In this document: positions 57,101 to 64,000 of the stretch, one piece after another
Position numbering within the stretch: position 1 is the first letter of the stretch
Layout of the letters: the number at the start of each line of letters is the position of its first letter
NCBI GenBank assembly: GCA_959347315.1
Contig: OY365807.1
Span: 33,105,660 to 33,169,659, forward strand
Reading direction: 5' to 3'
Source: Bimastos eiseni
Lineage: Eukaryota > Annelida > Clitellata > Crassiclitellata > Lumbricidae
Length of the DNA: 64,000 nt
The notes under the pieces: model-generated
The model's database searches: none
What the model was told of the DNA's origin: nothing
Seen by the model: the letters and a program-made list of their open reading frames with translations, nothing else
Made by a program: the position numbers and the translations under genes

Positions 57101-60100
57101 ATTGCAATATTAAAATCAAAAGATGATATAAATTAAAGTTAGAAGCATATATTGACCATAACAAAATAAATGCAACAACCGTTGTCACGTTCGTGTTTCC
57201 AATATAGACAACAAACTGAGGCTGAGCAACTGTGTTTAGAGTTGTCCCACGAACATCAAGCGTGTTCCCTCCACTGTGAACAAGATCACCAAACATTTTA
57301 ACAAATGAGCAAACAATGAGCACCAAATAGTTGAACGATTGAGCAAACAAATGAGCAAATAAGAGCACCACACAGTGAATAAAAACTTATATTACTAATT
57401 TTGCAAAATGTGAAGATAAAATCATACGAAAAACAAACGACATCTAAACGAAATGAAGAAAGGCCAACTCACAACATTATCACCATTAGGCAATTCTGTT
57501 TTTCTCTTTTAAGTTGCAAAAGGTTCTTCACTTAAAGTAGGAACTGACCACAAATCCCTTCGGACATTCGCCTCGGCCGAATGTCTCATCTTTTTTAACT
57601 CTTCGGCAAATAGTACATACACAAATAGATAGTTAAAAAATTGAAACTATAATAAAAAAATTCATAATATGACAAATAATTTCAGTGATGTTACTTAGCA
57701 CCTAATCATATAGTTTCTAGATTTATGTATGCAGCATTTGCGAGTAAATAACATCTATGTTTCGTTTATTTTATATATTTTTAATATATTAGAGGTACAA
57801 CATTATTTAGTTATATCTCATCATACGAAAATTCTTACCATATATACTCGCGTATAAGTCGAGAAATTTAATGCTATTTCAGAACTACAAAAACAGTATT
57901 CGACTTATATGCGAGACGCGAAATAGACTGAAGATTTTCGGACGACCAAATACGCATGCGTTATGAAAGCGAACTCAAAACTTAACCCTTAGTTATCTGG
58001 TTATTTTAACACCTATTTCACAATAAATCACAGTTCTACACTTTATTAAAATCGAAGTCATTTAAAAAAAAAGTTTATTATATACTTGTACCATAGTATT
58101 CTATTTGAAAACTGTTATGTTTTGAGTTTACTGCAGTAGAATGCTTACAGATACTTTCCACATTGAGCGATTTGAAGAAAAAGAGAGCCTCCAAGAAAAC
58201 TGGTTTCAAGTTGAAAGTTGTTAAGCATGCTGAACTACATGAAAATTCGAATGTCATTCAAGAGATGCCTCCCTTACTTACAAGATTTCTTACTCAAACC
58301 GGAGGCAGTGAACGGAAGTCATCCATTTGTATTCACATATTGGTTATTTATATTATTTTGTATGATTTTGAAACACAAGTTTATTAGATTTTGTATATTA
58401 AGGAAAATTTTCTAATCACTACTAAATTTCATCATCACTTGCTTTGAGTTCATGGATTCGACTTATATGCGAGTCGTCGATTTTGGACTCTGTTTTGGTA
58501 AAAAATTACACTTCGACTTATACACGAATCGATTTATACGCGAGTATATACGGTAATTTTAAACTTCGCAATACATGACGACGATTGACGAGGCAATGGT
58601 AGTCTACTAGCCAGAGTGGCCGCTCTAGTACGACCCACTACTACTTGGTTCACTCCCGGATCCGGCAAATAGTATATTCAAATACTCTGATTCTGTACCC
58701 AGTGGAAATTGTTTACCCAGCTGGTCCCTAACATAAAGATTCAAACAGAAAGAAGCACATCACAGAATCAAAGTAACGACATTGGCCATAAAAGCCGACA
58801 TTTGGTCAGTCTAAGTAAGACTCACCTTAGTAGAGATACTTTAGGGCTAACAGACGTGACAGTTGGATCTTCAATATACATATAGATATCGGTCTTTTTC
58901 CAGACCTCGTTCTGGTCTACGCGGAGTGTCAAGGACACTGTCTGTGTAACAGGAGGCTTGACAGGTGGCATGATGAAACCAAGATGGGATTCGTTTCTCC
59001 TGTAATCAGTAAATCTAATCATAATCAACCAGAAAATCAACACCTGCACATAGGGGGGAGGTCTGGAGGCAAATGCCTCTAATTTCAGGTAGGGGGATAA
59101 TTTGTTAGTTTTAGGGGAGGAATATCTTGTCCTGTTAACACTGGTTTGCCTCCATCACTCATAAAAGATTGACCTGCACTAGACATCAACCAAAATACTT
59201 TGATAGCACGTCTGCCTTGTGAGCTAATGGTTTCAGATTGAAAAAGTAAAACCATGGGTTTTTCGGGACCCTCTTTTATCCGGTAGATGGCAAAATCATT
59301 CCAATTCCTTAAGAAATTTTTTATTATATATTATTGATGATGTAAACTTGCCGGAGTGGAGCTCGTCAAGGAGGATTCATTCAAGTGGTTAAATTATATT
59401 AATATTTTGCATTTTTTTATTTATTCTCAATGTTTGAGTTATGTCTGTAAAAATTTGATACATTGCATTGTCATTACAAAATTTCAGCTCTGTAGGTCGA
59501 TGGGAACATACCTGAAAAAGAGTTGATAGATGTCCGACGGACGGTCCGTCCGTGATAAACTTTACACAAGCCAAGTTAAATAAAAGAGGGTAAAAGTGAT
59601 GGGAAGTCTTGTAACTAGAACCATGGGATTGGTCCACTGCCAGCTTAATGGCTGAAGAGTTGGAGAGGAACACCTGCCCATGCTCCACTAGGGACAAAGA
59701 AAATTTTCTATAAAAAGACATTGCATGCAAGATTTGAAGGAAAGAAATGCAAAGGAAGATTGAAAACGTACACAAAGACATTACAACAGAAAAGCATTGA
59801 ATAACATGGTCACTTACCAGACAATTTTAGCCTGTGAACTTTCAGAGCCAACAACCATTTCAACTACACTTCCAAAGTCCAGATTAGTGCCAACTGCAGT
59901 GACACGAGTGCCTCCAGACACAGGACCCCTGCGCGGCGGATTTACCTGGATGACGTTTGAATTCTGATTCAAAGAACAAACACAAACATCAATAAAGTCG
60001 AAATACAAAAGTTTAAGTCATTGACTGTTCATCTGTTATTGGACAACCACATCACTTGAGATTATGAAAGAAGAACTTGGATTCATGTGTACACAATGAA

Positions 60101-63100
60101 GACAGAATTTTAAAAAATTAACTCACAAAAGCTAATTAAGATTAACAAAAATCTGACTGAAATTCACTAACAAACTTGGAAATCTCTTTGAACTGGTCAC
60201 TAAACTGGCAATTCAGGGTCTGACAATTTGGAGCCTAGAAATAGGAGACTTGCTAAACTGCTTCGTAGCATTCACTAGTTATAAATAAAAGTTAAGCCGC
60301 AATGAAATTTTATCCTGTTACAACAGATAACCAAGACAACACAACTATGCTTAATAAAAACTCATGAATGAAAAGTTTAAACAGTTATCAAATCATGTTC
60401 TGGTAAACGTAATTCTGTGATTTATTCAATCGAACAAGCGCATACTGTGGCGGTATCAATACAAGAGTTCTGTATCGATAGTCCGATAGTCTGAAGGTTT
60501 GAGAGTCCGAAGGTTCAATAGTCCAAAGGTTCGATAGTCCAAAGGTTAGATAGTCAAAAGGTTCGATAATACGAAGAAATTTTTTTAGTCCGAAGGTCCG
60601 ATAGTCCGAAAGTGCTAGTTAAAATCTTCTCATCATTACCACTTCCATTTAAACGGGGTAAATGTGTATTTTAGCGTGTTTTAGTCATGTGAAATTCCAC
60701 AAAAAAAGTGTATTTTATGATTATGATCATTACTGCAAGCAATATACATAAGCAATGCTGAACCATCCCAAAACAATTTAATTTATTTAATCAATCCAGC
60801 TACTACTTAAGAATATGATCCCTATTATCTATCCAGCTTTCATTTAGGTAAGTTTCTATTCATCAATCGAGTTTTGCGTACAGGGCCTTTCTATTCATCG
60901 ATTCCACCTTCACTGTAGCGGCATACTCTCATCAATCCAGTTTCAACTTAAGCACGATATTTTCATCAATCCAGTTTCCATTTTTGCATGATTCCTGTCA
61001 TCAATCCAATTTCTACTTATAGGAAAATTATCATTCATTACTTCAACTTCTATATCAACAAGCTTCACATTCATCTAAATATAGTGCTTGGAGAGGCGCC
61101 ATACAAATTCACGTAGTAGCGACTGAAGGAATGAATACCCGATTGATGTCGGAGTACAAAATCATTGGACTATCGAACCTTCGGACTAGAAAGTTTTCTT
61201 CGGATTATCGAACATTCAGACTATCGAACAATACAAGTAGTTAATGTATCCACAAACGACGATCCAGATATTTCTTCTTCCTCAAAGGAGGATCTTCGTC
61301 TGTAATTAGATGCTCGCCGTTAAGACAATTGATAATCTGCCTGTTAATGTGCCGTATTAATTCACTGCTCTTAGCAGAACAGCCCAATACCAGTAAATGT
61401 TTGTTTACAGGTCATGATAATTGTTTTCGTCAGCCCAGCGTTGATTGCCATAGGAGCCTTTCAGTTCAAATTGTTTCTTAGACAGTTTGTCAATACCATG
61501 ACAAGTTTAAAACTTTAATGAACATTGTGTCAAATTGCCCATGGCAAATTGCTCATGCCAAATTGTCTGGCTCCAAAGTGCCCTGTTACCAATAAACTAG
61601 CTACTGTGTATACTGAGGCATGCATGCATGTATGTATGTATGCATTGAAGCATGCCTGTACATTGTACAGTATCAACACTTGATACAGCACTTTCAAATG
61701 CTAAAAAAAATGCTGCTAAAGTAAGCATCCATAATATACAAAACAATACAACATGTTTACATTTGAGTGCTTGCCTTCACTTGTGGTCAAACTGGCAGGG
61801 TTTTACAGGTTGCCTTTAGCGTGTGGCTCGAGATAACTCGGGCTGCATAATTCTTTCCCATAGCGTGTAGCCTGAGATAACTCATGCTGCGTGGGGCATG
61901 GCTACTTCGGACCACCCGGTAGGCATTGTGTCTGTGTAAACCGTGGGAAACTAGCAGAAGCCAAGCCCATTGCTGTTGTGTAGAGTGAGGCACAGTACCT
62001 GCTTAATTACCCTGGGCATAGTTATGTCATCTCTGCCGGCTGCAAACAGCCACTGCCGGCACCATATTATAGGCCAAAGTGGCAAGTCATCACTGTGGCT
62101 TGTCGAAGGGAGGAAAGGCATGTTCGTTACATTAGGAGAGTGGTCGTATGTCTGAATTTGCTACCAGAGACCCTGACATCATAATAGTTCAGGATTTGGT
62201 GAGAATATTGATGAGATCTAACAATACACAAATTCAATTTTGCATGGAGCGACAGACCCTTTTTCCGCACATACGTGTACCATCATACAGCTGGTGGACC
62301 TGGGAATAAGATTTACGTGACTGATATGCAGAAGGTGCTGGCATTATTCAATTTATTTATCACCTAAGACATGTTTGATGAAATTGTCAAGCGAAAATAC
62401 TCTGAAAATTTTTGTGGATAACCTGCCCCAATTTTTCGCCCTTCTCCAAAAATTTTTTTGGAATGGTAGTAAATTAGAAAAAAATTATTGGATAATTTTG
62501 AAATAAATAAAAAATAAAAGTATCATTATAGCAAAAAATACTGGAAATAAATTTCTAAATAAATGCTGGGGAGGGGGTGATAAGAAATATTTAATTACAC
62601 ACTAAAGTTGTTAAGTCATTTTCATTAAGTCGTGGCTGGACTGGCAGCGTTCTTGAGTAAGTTCCCGAAGAGGTGCTATATAAATGCTCAAAATGAATGA
62701 ATAAAATGACTCAAAATTTAAAAAAAATGAATTTAAGCATGAAGCAGAGAAAATGAACCCGATATTAAACACAAAATTTAGAATTGACATTGTAATTGAA
62801 AAATAAAATCAACCTTGTAAATGTAGACTATGTCTGATGCTGTTGAATTGTAAATTGTGCGCACCGACAAAGAGATCGTTCCATTTCGACTACTCTCAAC
62901 CTTTCTAGTACGGCACATAACTCTAAAACAAAATCATACGAATAAACAAATTGATCTACTTGGCTTGCCCTCCATCACAGACTGCAGAAGCATGTTAGGA
63001 TTTGTCATGAACCATCACCATTGGTCTTCAATCAACATTCTATACTTAGAGAAGGAATACATGATAGCATAAGGATCCCGGAAACCAGCCATAACCTATT

Positions 63101-63439
63101 GTAAGTTCTGTGGCTAACCCAAACTATAAATTTTTATAATAAGAACCATAACTCAGCTGCGGCTGAGGAAAAGGATATTGCTCGTGAATCAAGAGTTTTG
63201 AAATTTACAATGCCAACTTTAGATAGTCAAAAGTTACAAAGCCTACTTCTGATCATCAGCAGTTACAAAGCCCACGTGCTTAACCATGCTCACCTCTCCG
63301 TAGGTCGGTAGCTGTCCGCCAAAACATCACATGTCTCATTAGCCACTCGAATGGTGAGATCTCCCGCAACTCTTCCTAGATTTATGCCATCAATAGTGAC
63401 AAGTGTCTGTCCTCCAAGCGGTCCCCCTTTAGGACTGAA
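44975..63439 (-). CDS. MET-like: MET/RON-like receptor, predicted pseudokinase, 3' part of gene, 15 exons
   Basis: The MET/RON family couples a Sema-PSI-IPT ectodomain to a tyrosine kinase. Joining the 15 exons below gives 2397 nt, 798 codons plus a TGA stop at 44975-44977. Order in the partial protein: IPT1-4 (1-380), membrane helix (about 381-406), RRRRR stop-transfer, juxtamembrane with DYR (Y453), kinase (about 490-757), tail with YVN (Y777). Present: beta-3 lysine VAAK (K525), helix C Glu (E543), catalytic-loop Asn (N625), metal-binding Asp (D638), APE motif as WMAPE, SDVWSFG. Changed: glycine loop GRGHFS (S504 for Gly), HRN (N620 for the catalytic Asp), DFV (V640 for Gly). Loss of the HRD aspartate removes the catalytic base, so phosphotransfer should be very weak or absent; ATP binding may persist. 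Closest family by kinase motifs (VSLIGLCL, PFMINGNLRTYI, ELMTRG, KYCPETVYRIM) is MET/RON. Sema and PSI exons lie beyond position 64000. Confidence 0.93.
46060..46555. mobile_element. ISL2EU/PIF-like MITE
   Basis: Left end near 'gggcccatctatatattaca' and right end, inverted, near 'ggagctgtccacatattatg' are related terminal repeats. Each is followed by 'tttcgg' and C-rich 'cccctcc' tracts typical of these elements. Target duplication not clear, so the limits are approximate. Confidence 0.55.
46861..46997 (-). CDS. MET-like: MET-like exon n: kinase C-lobe
   Basis: Acceptor ctttgcag, donor gtaggt; phase 0 to 2. Reads WSFGVLMWELMTRGITPYSD then LKKPKYCPET, completing SDVWSFG with the previous exon. 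Confidence 0.96.
47557..47722 (-). CDS. MET-like: MET-like exon m: activation segment with DFV
   Basis: Acceptor gtgaag, donor gtctgt; phase 2 to 0. Reads LDERLEVKVSDFVLCHELFE, then KLPIRWMAPETLEG and FTSSSDV. DFG is DFV. Only one tyrosine (LQYGT) lies in the activation loop, where MET has a YY pair. Confidence 0.96.
48252..48361 (-). CDS. MET-like: MET-like exon l: catalytic loop with HRN
   Basis: Acceptor tgttgcag, donor gtatgt; phase 0 to 2. Reads QQVAEGMSYLSSRDLVHRNL then AARNC. The catalytic HRD aspartate is Asn (codon AAT on the minus strand), the same change seen in the pseudokinase ErbB3. The catalytic-loop Asn in AARN is kept. Confidence 0.96.
48848..49032 (-). CDS. MET-like: MET-like exon k: helix C to hinge
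   Basis: Acceptor gctgtag, donor gtaggg; phase 1 to 0. Reads ILRESVAMKNFNHPRLVSLI (helix C Glu in LRES), then VVILPFMINGNLRTYIKDK, the hinge region, very like MET. Confidence 0.96.
49169..49716. mobile_element. Foldback-type element with tandem-repeat ends and 12-bp target duplication
   Basis: Flanked by two exact copies of TGACACAAGGGT (49157-49168 and 49717-49728). The ends are inverted and built from repeats of 'ggacaattcggcgcc'; the right arm has about eight units, the left about three. Inside them a further inverted stretch 'tctaaatacacttacaaac' pairs. No coding capacity. Long direct duplication suggests a Mutator-like origin. Confidence 0.88.
50925..51008 (-). CDS. MET-like: MET-like exon j: glycine loop and beta-3 lysine
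   Basis: Acceptor tgtttcag, donor gtaaga; phase 1 to 1. Reads HFSCVYLATLKDSS then PIHVAAKTIE. The third glycine of GxGxxG is Ser; the VAIK-type lysine is present in VAAK. Confidence 0.95.
51233..51352 (-). CDS. MET-like: MET-like exon i: juxtamembrane to start of kinase
   Basis: Acceptor gattttag, donor gtacta; phase 1 to 1. Reads REILVSRDRLEMDNVIGR; the last residues begin the glycine loop, which continues in the next exon as G-HFSCVY. Confidence 0.92.
51782..52088 (-). CDS. MET-like: MET-like exon h: transmembrane helix and juxtamembrane region
   Basis: Acceptor tatttag, donor gtttgt; phase 0 to 1. A tyrosine-rich stalk precedes the helix FIIGIACGVAIPLLIGFVVL, followed by RARRRRRS. Further on GEDYRDDDLSP contains DYR, the motif by which MET recruits the CBL TKB domain. 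Confidence 0.95.
52205..52410 (+). mobile_element. LINE 3' end, copy 3
   Basis: Encodes [12 protein letters not shown] and RRCLKTFLF, the characteristic last residues of non-LTR (CR1/L2-like) ORF2 proteins (GPSAWNSLP...FK..LKT.LF). It ends 'cacttgattacattacatta'. Antisense to the MET-like gene. Confidence 0.8.
52848..53003 (-). CDS. MET-like: MET-like exon g: IPT4
   Basis: Acceptor cttgtag, donor gtaagt; 52 codons, phase 0 to 0. Begins GKNLEFFTLV and carries VFVNGQKCSSF and MLTCDPPNEP, the IPT4 disulfide pair, as in plexin exon 26675-26821 (GKNLNVV). Confidence 0.9.
53290..53475 (+). mobile_element. tRNA-derived SINE, copy 3
   Basis: Shares 'ttaccgtgtagagacc' and 'ttgagcaagtc' with the copy at about 3060, and 'gtcgtgctcacttctga' with the one at 14745. 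The tRNA-like head is worn. Confidence 0.6.
53572..53954. repeat. 17-bp minisatellite 'aagaacactagcattgc'
   Basis: About 22 nearly identical units, with three copies shortened by loss of 'gcaag' or similar. Very low divergence points to recent expansion. Confidence 0.97.
54533..54781 (-). CDS. MET-like: MET-like exon f: IPT3 end and IPT4 start
   Basis: Acceptor ttctcag, donor gtgagt; 83 codons, phase 0 to 0. Contains FMQCPTPDL, LLFDYGFIMDDV (the same YGF.MD motif as plexin) and YVPNPDIYKFPSPV, ending KQLQIH. Confidence 0.93.
55390..55550 (+). mobile_element. LINE 3' end with TTGAA tail
   Basis: 'ggttagcagggtctatgacc', 'ccctgtgtaacc' and a terminal 'accaaataaaattgaattga' repeat are typical of non-LTR element 3' ends that finish in short microsatellite tails. 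Confidence 0.6.
57180..57273 (-). CDS. MET-like: MET-like exon e: IPT3, first half
   Basis: Acceptor ttcacag; 94 bp, phase 2 to 0. Reads SGGNTLDVRGTTLNTVAQPQ then FVVYIGNTNVTT. The donor gttgtt is weak. Nearby in-phase alternatives (gtgaca 9 nt upstream, gttgca 6 nt downstream) would change the end by a few residues. Confidence 0.82.
57838..58553 (+). mobile_element. Pogo/Tigger-like DNA transposon, internally deleted
   Basis: Inverted ends 'ccatatatactcgcgtataa' and, inverted, 'ccgtatatactcgcgtataa' are flanked by TA on both sides (57836-57837, 58554-58555), as for Tc1/mariner-pogo insertions. An open frame at 58163-58387 contains GFKLKVVKHAELHENSNV, matching the N-terminal helix-turn-helix of pogo-type transposases (FKLKVV.YAE..GN). 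No catalytic domain is left. Confidence 0.8.
58826..58999 (-). CDS. MET-like: MET-like exon d: IPT2, second half
   Basis: Acceptor gattacag, donor gtgagt; phase 2 to 2. Reads HLGFIMPPVKPPVTQTVSLT, then YIEDPTVTSVSPKVSLL, the linker to IPT3. The intron between this and the previous exon has no equivalent in plexin exon 24778-25109. Confidence 0.88.
59818..59963 (-). CDS. MET-like: MET-like exon c: IPT2, first half
   Basis: Acceptor gaatcag, donor gtaagt; phase 0 to 2. Reads VIQVNPPRRGPVSGGTRVTA, then the strand VVEMVVGSESS. The usual first IPT cysteine is absent at the expected place. Confidence 0.92.
60466..61228. mobile_element. Second foldback-type element with 9-bp target duplication
   Basis: Direct copies of CAATACAAG flank it (60457-60465 and 61229-61237). 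The left end has about nine units near 'gatagtccgaaggttc' and the right end the inverse. The middle holds diverged copies of 'catcaatccagtttc'. Same layout as the element at 49169-49716 but unrelated sequence. Confidence 0.85.
61815..61895. repeat. Tandem pair of about 48 bp
   Basis: Two copies of 'agcgtgtggctcgagataac' followed by 'tcgggctgc', 80-90% alike by eye. Confidence 0.75.
62814..62922 (-). CDS. MET-like: MET-like exon b: IPT1, second half
   Basis: Acceptor tgttttag, donor gttgat; 109 bp, phase 2 to 0. Reads RVMCRTRKVESSRNGTISLS, the second IPT Cys and closing strands, ending IVYIYK. Too short to stand out as an open frame; found by phase and homology to plexin exon 24271-24376. Confidence 0.85.
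63294..63439 (-). CDS. MET-like: MET-like exon a: IPT1, first half
   Basis: Acceptor gttcag, donor gtgagc; 146 bp, phase 0 to 2. Reads FSPKGGPLGGQTLVTIDGIN then LTIRVANETC, the IPT signature. A second acceptor 5 nt inside (ttcag ending at 63435) would break the frame. Confidence 0.9.
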
Positions 63440-64000
63440 CTGAACAATCAACAAATTCAGTTCTGCCTCAGATGTAGTACACTGAATTAATGTCATCCAC
63501 ATTTACAACATTCAACAACAATTTAGTTATTCAAACCAGTACAGAAAAACTATTATCACTAATATGAGTTATAATGAAACAGATAGGCTTTACCATATGG
63601 GATGCTGTGATAAGCAAAATTTTCAAGCAATTTTCAAGTATGTCAGCTAAATACACAAAGTGTACCTGGGCATACAAAAGCACATACACACAGAAACAAT
63701 ACATACACAGCATAAATACAAGACAATGTAATTGTAAGTTCAGATGTCGTAAAGCATTACTTAAAAGTGAAGAAGAGCAAGACACCAGCATATTGCTGAT
63801 TTCAAAGTTTAAGTCAGATGGGTTGCACAGGAGGTGCATGAAGTGGCCAGACCAGATAGATCGGAAATGGCAGATGCACATAAATACATGGCATTTTAAG
63901 TTCTAATAATCGAGATAAACAGTCAGCTCCACAAGATGTTATCCATACTGAAACCACACTTGTACACTTCACTGTTTCAAAAAAAGCAATCAGATTCATC
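63440..64000. other. Upstream intron of the MET-like gene
   Basis: On the minus strand this should lead to the PSI exon. I see no convincing CGWC-type PSI exon, so the upstream coding sequence probably lies beyond 64000. Confidence 0.5.

Larger units (their letters stand above)
53004..63293. other. Introns of the MET-like gene, ectodomain half
   Basis: Holds a SINE copy (about 53290-53475), a 17-bp minisatellite (53572-53954), a LINE 3' end (about 55390-55550), a pogo-like element (57838-58553), a second foldback-type element (60466-61228) and a tandem pair at about 61815-61895. Stretches at 55600-57100 and 62170-62800 show nothing recognisable. Confidence 0.7.

Noticed and set aside
63830..63971. 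Cys-containing minus-strand frame with a possible acceptor at 63972, considered as the PSI exon of the MET-like gene
   Set aside because: It has SCGADC but no CGWC and no clear donor, and its cysteine spacing does not fit PSI. Left uncalled.

Overview
This is animal nuclear DNA. It carries multi-exon genes with canonical GT-AG introns, protein families found only in animals (plexin, MET/RON-type receptor), and a mix of SINEs, LINE 3' ends, Ty3/gypsy-type debris, DNA transposons and long microsatellites. The phylum cannot be fixed from the window. An AT-rich, repeat-rich marine invertebrate genome would fit, but that is inference. Two genes account for all the convincing coding sequence, and both belong to the Sema-PSI-IPT receptor superfamily.

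Plus strand, 1944-39951: the 3' part of a plexin gene. I trace 27 exons whose splice phases join into one open frame of 1362 codons plus a stop. It runs from the first plexin-type TIG domain through PSI2, TIG, PSI3, four IPT domains, a transmembrane helix, the juxtamembrane coiled coil and the split RasGAP with an inserted Rho-GTPase-binding domain. The Sema domain and PSI1 must lie before position 1. The first intron in the window is about 13.8 kb and holds a (GACA)n array of over 800 bp, a decayed Ty3/gypsy pol, SINEs and several small tandem repeats.

Minus strand, 63439-44975: the 3' part of a MET/RON-like receptor tyrosine kinase. It has 15 exons, 798 codons plus a stop, and covers four IPT domains, a transmembrane helix, juxtamembrane region, kinase domain and a short tail. 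Its N-terminal Sema/PSI exons lie beyond position 64000. The kinase reads HRN in place of HRD, DFV in place of DFG, and has Ser for the third glycine of the glycine loop, so it is a predicted pseudokinase. It still keeps a DYR motif in the juxtamembrane region and a YVN motif in the tail, as in MET.

The two genes face tail to tail about 5 kb apart. From IPT1 through the transmembrane exon they share the same exon order and intron-phase series, with one extra intron in the kinase gene. That supports a common gene ancestor and perhaps an old local inverted duplication. The known signalling of plexins with MET-family receptors makes a functional pairing plausible, but that is inference.

Mobile DNA: a hAT-like MITE with an 8-bp target duplication lies between the genes. 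In the kinase introns there are a pogo-like element with TA flanks, two elements whose inverted ends are made of short tandem repeats (12-bp and 9-bp target duplications), an ISL2EU-like MITE and a 17-bp minisatellite. A mariner-type transposase remnant and a perfect 40-bp inverted repeat lie in plexin introns. I see no convincing tRNA, rRNA, CRISPR or bacterial-type element.
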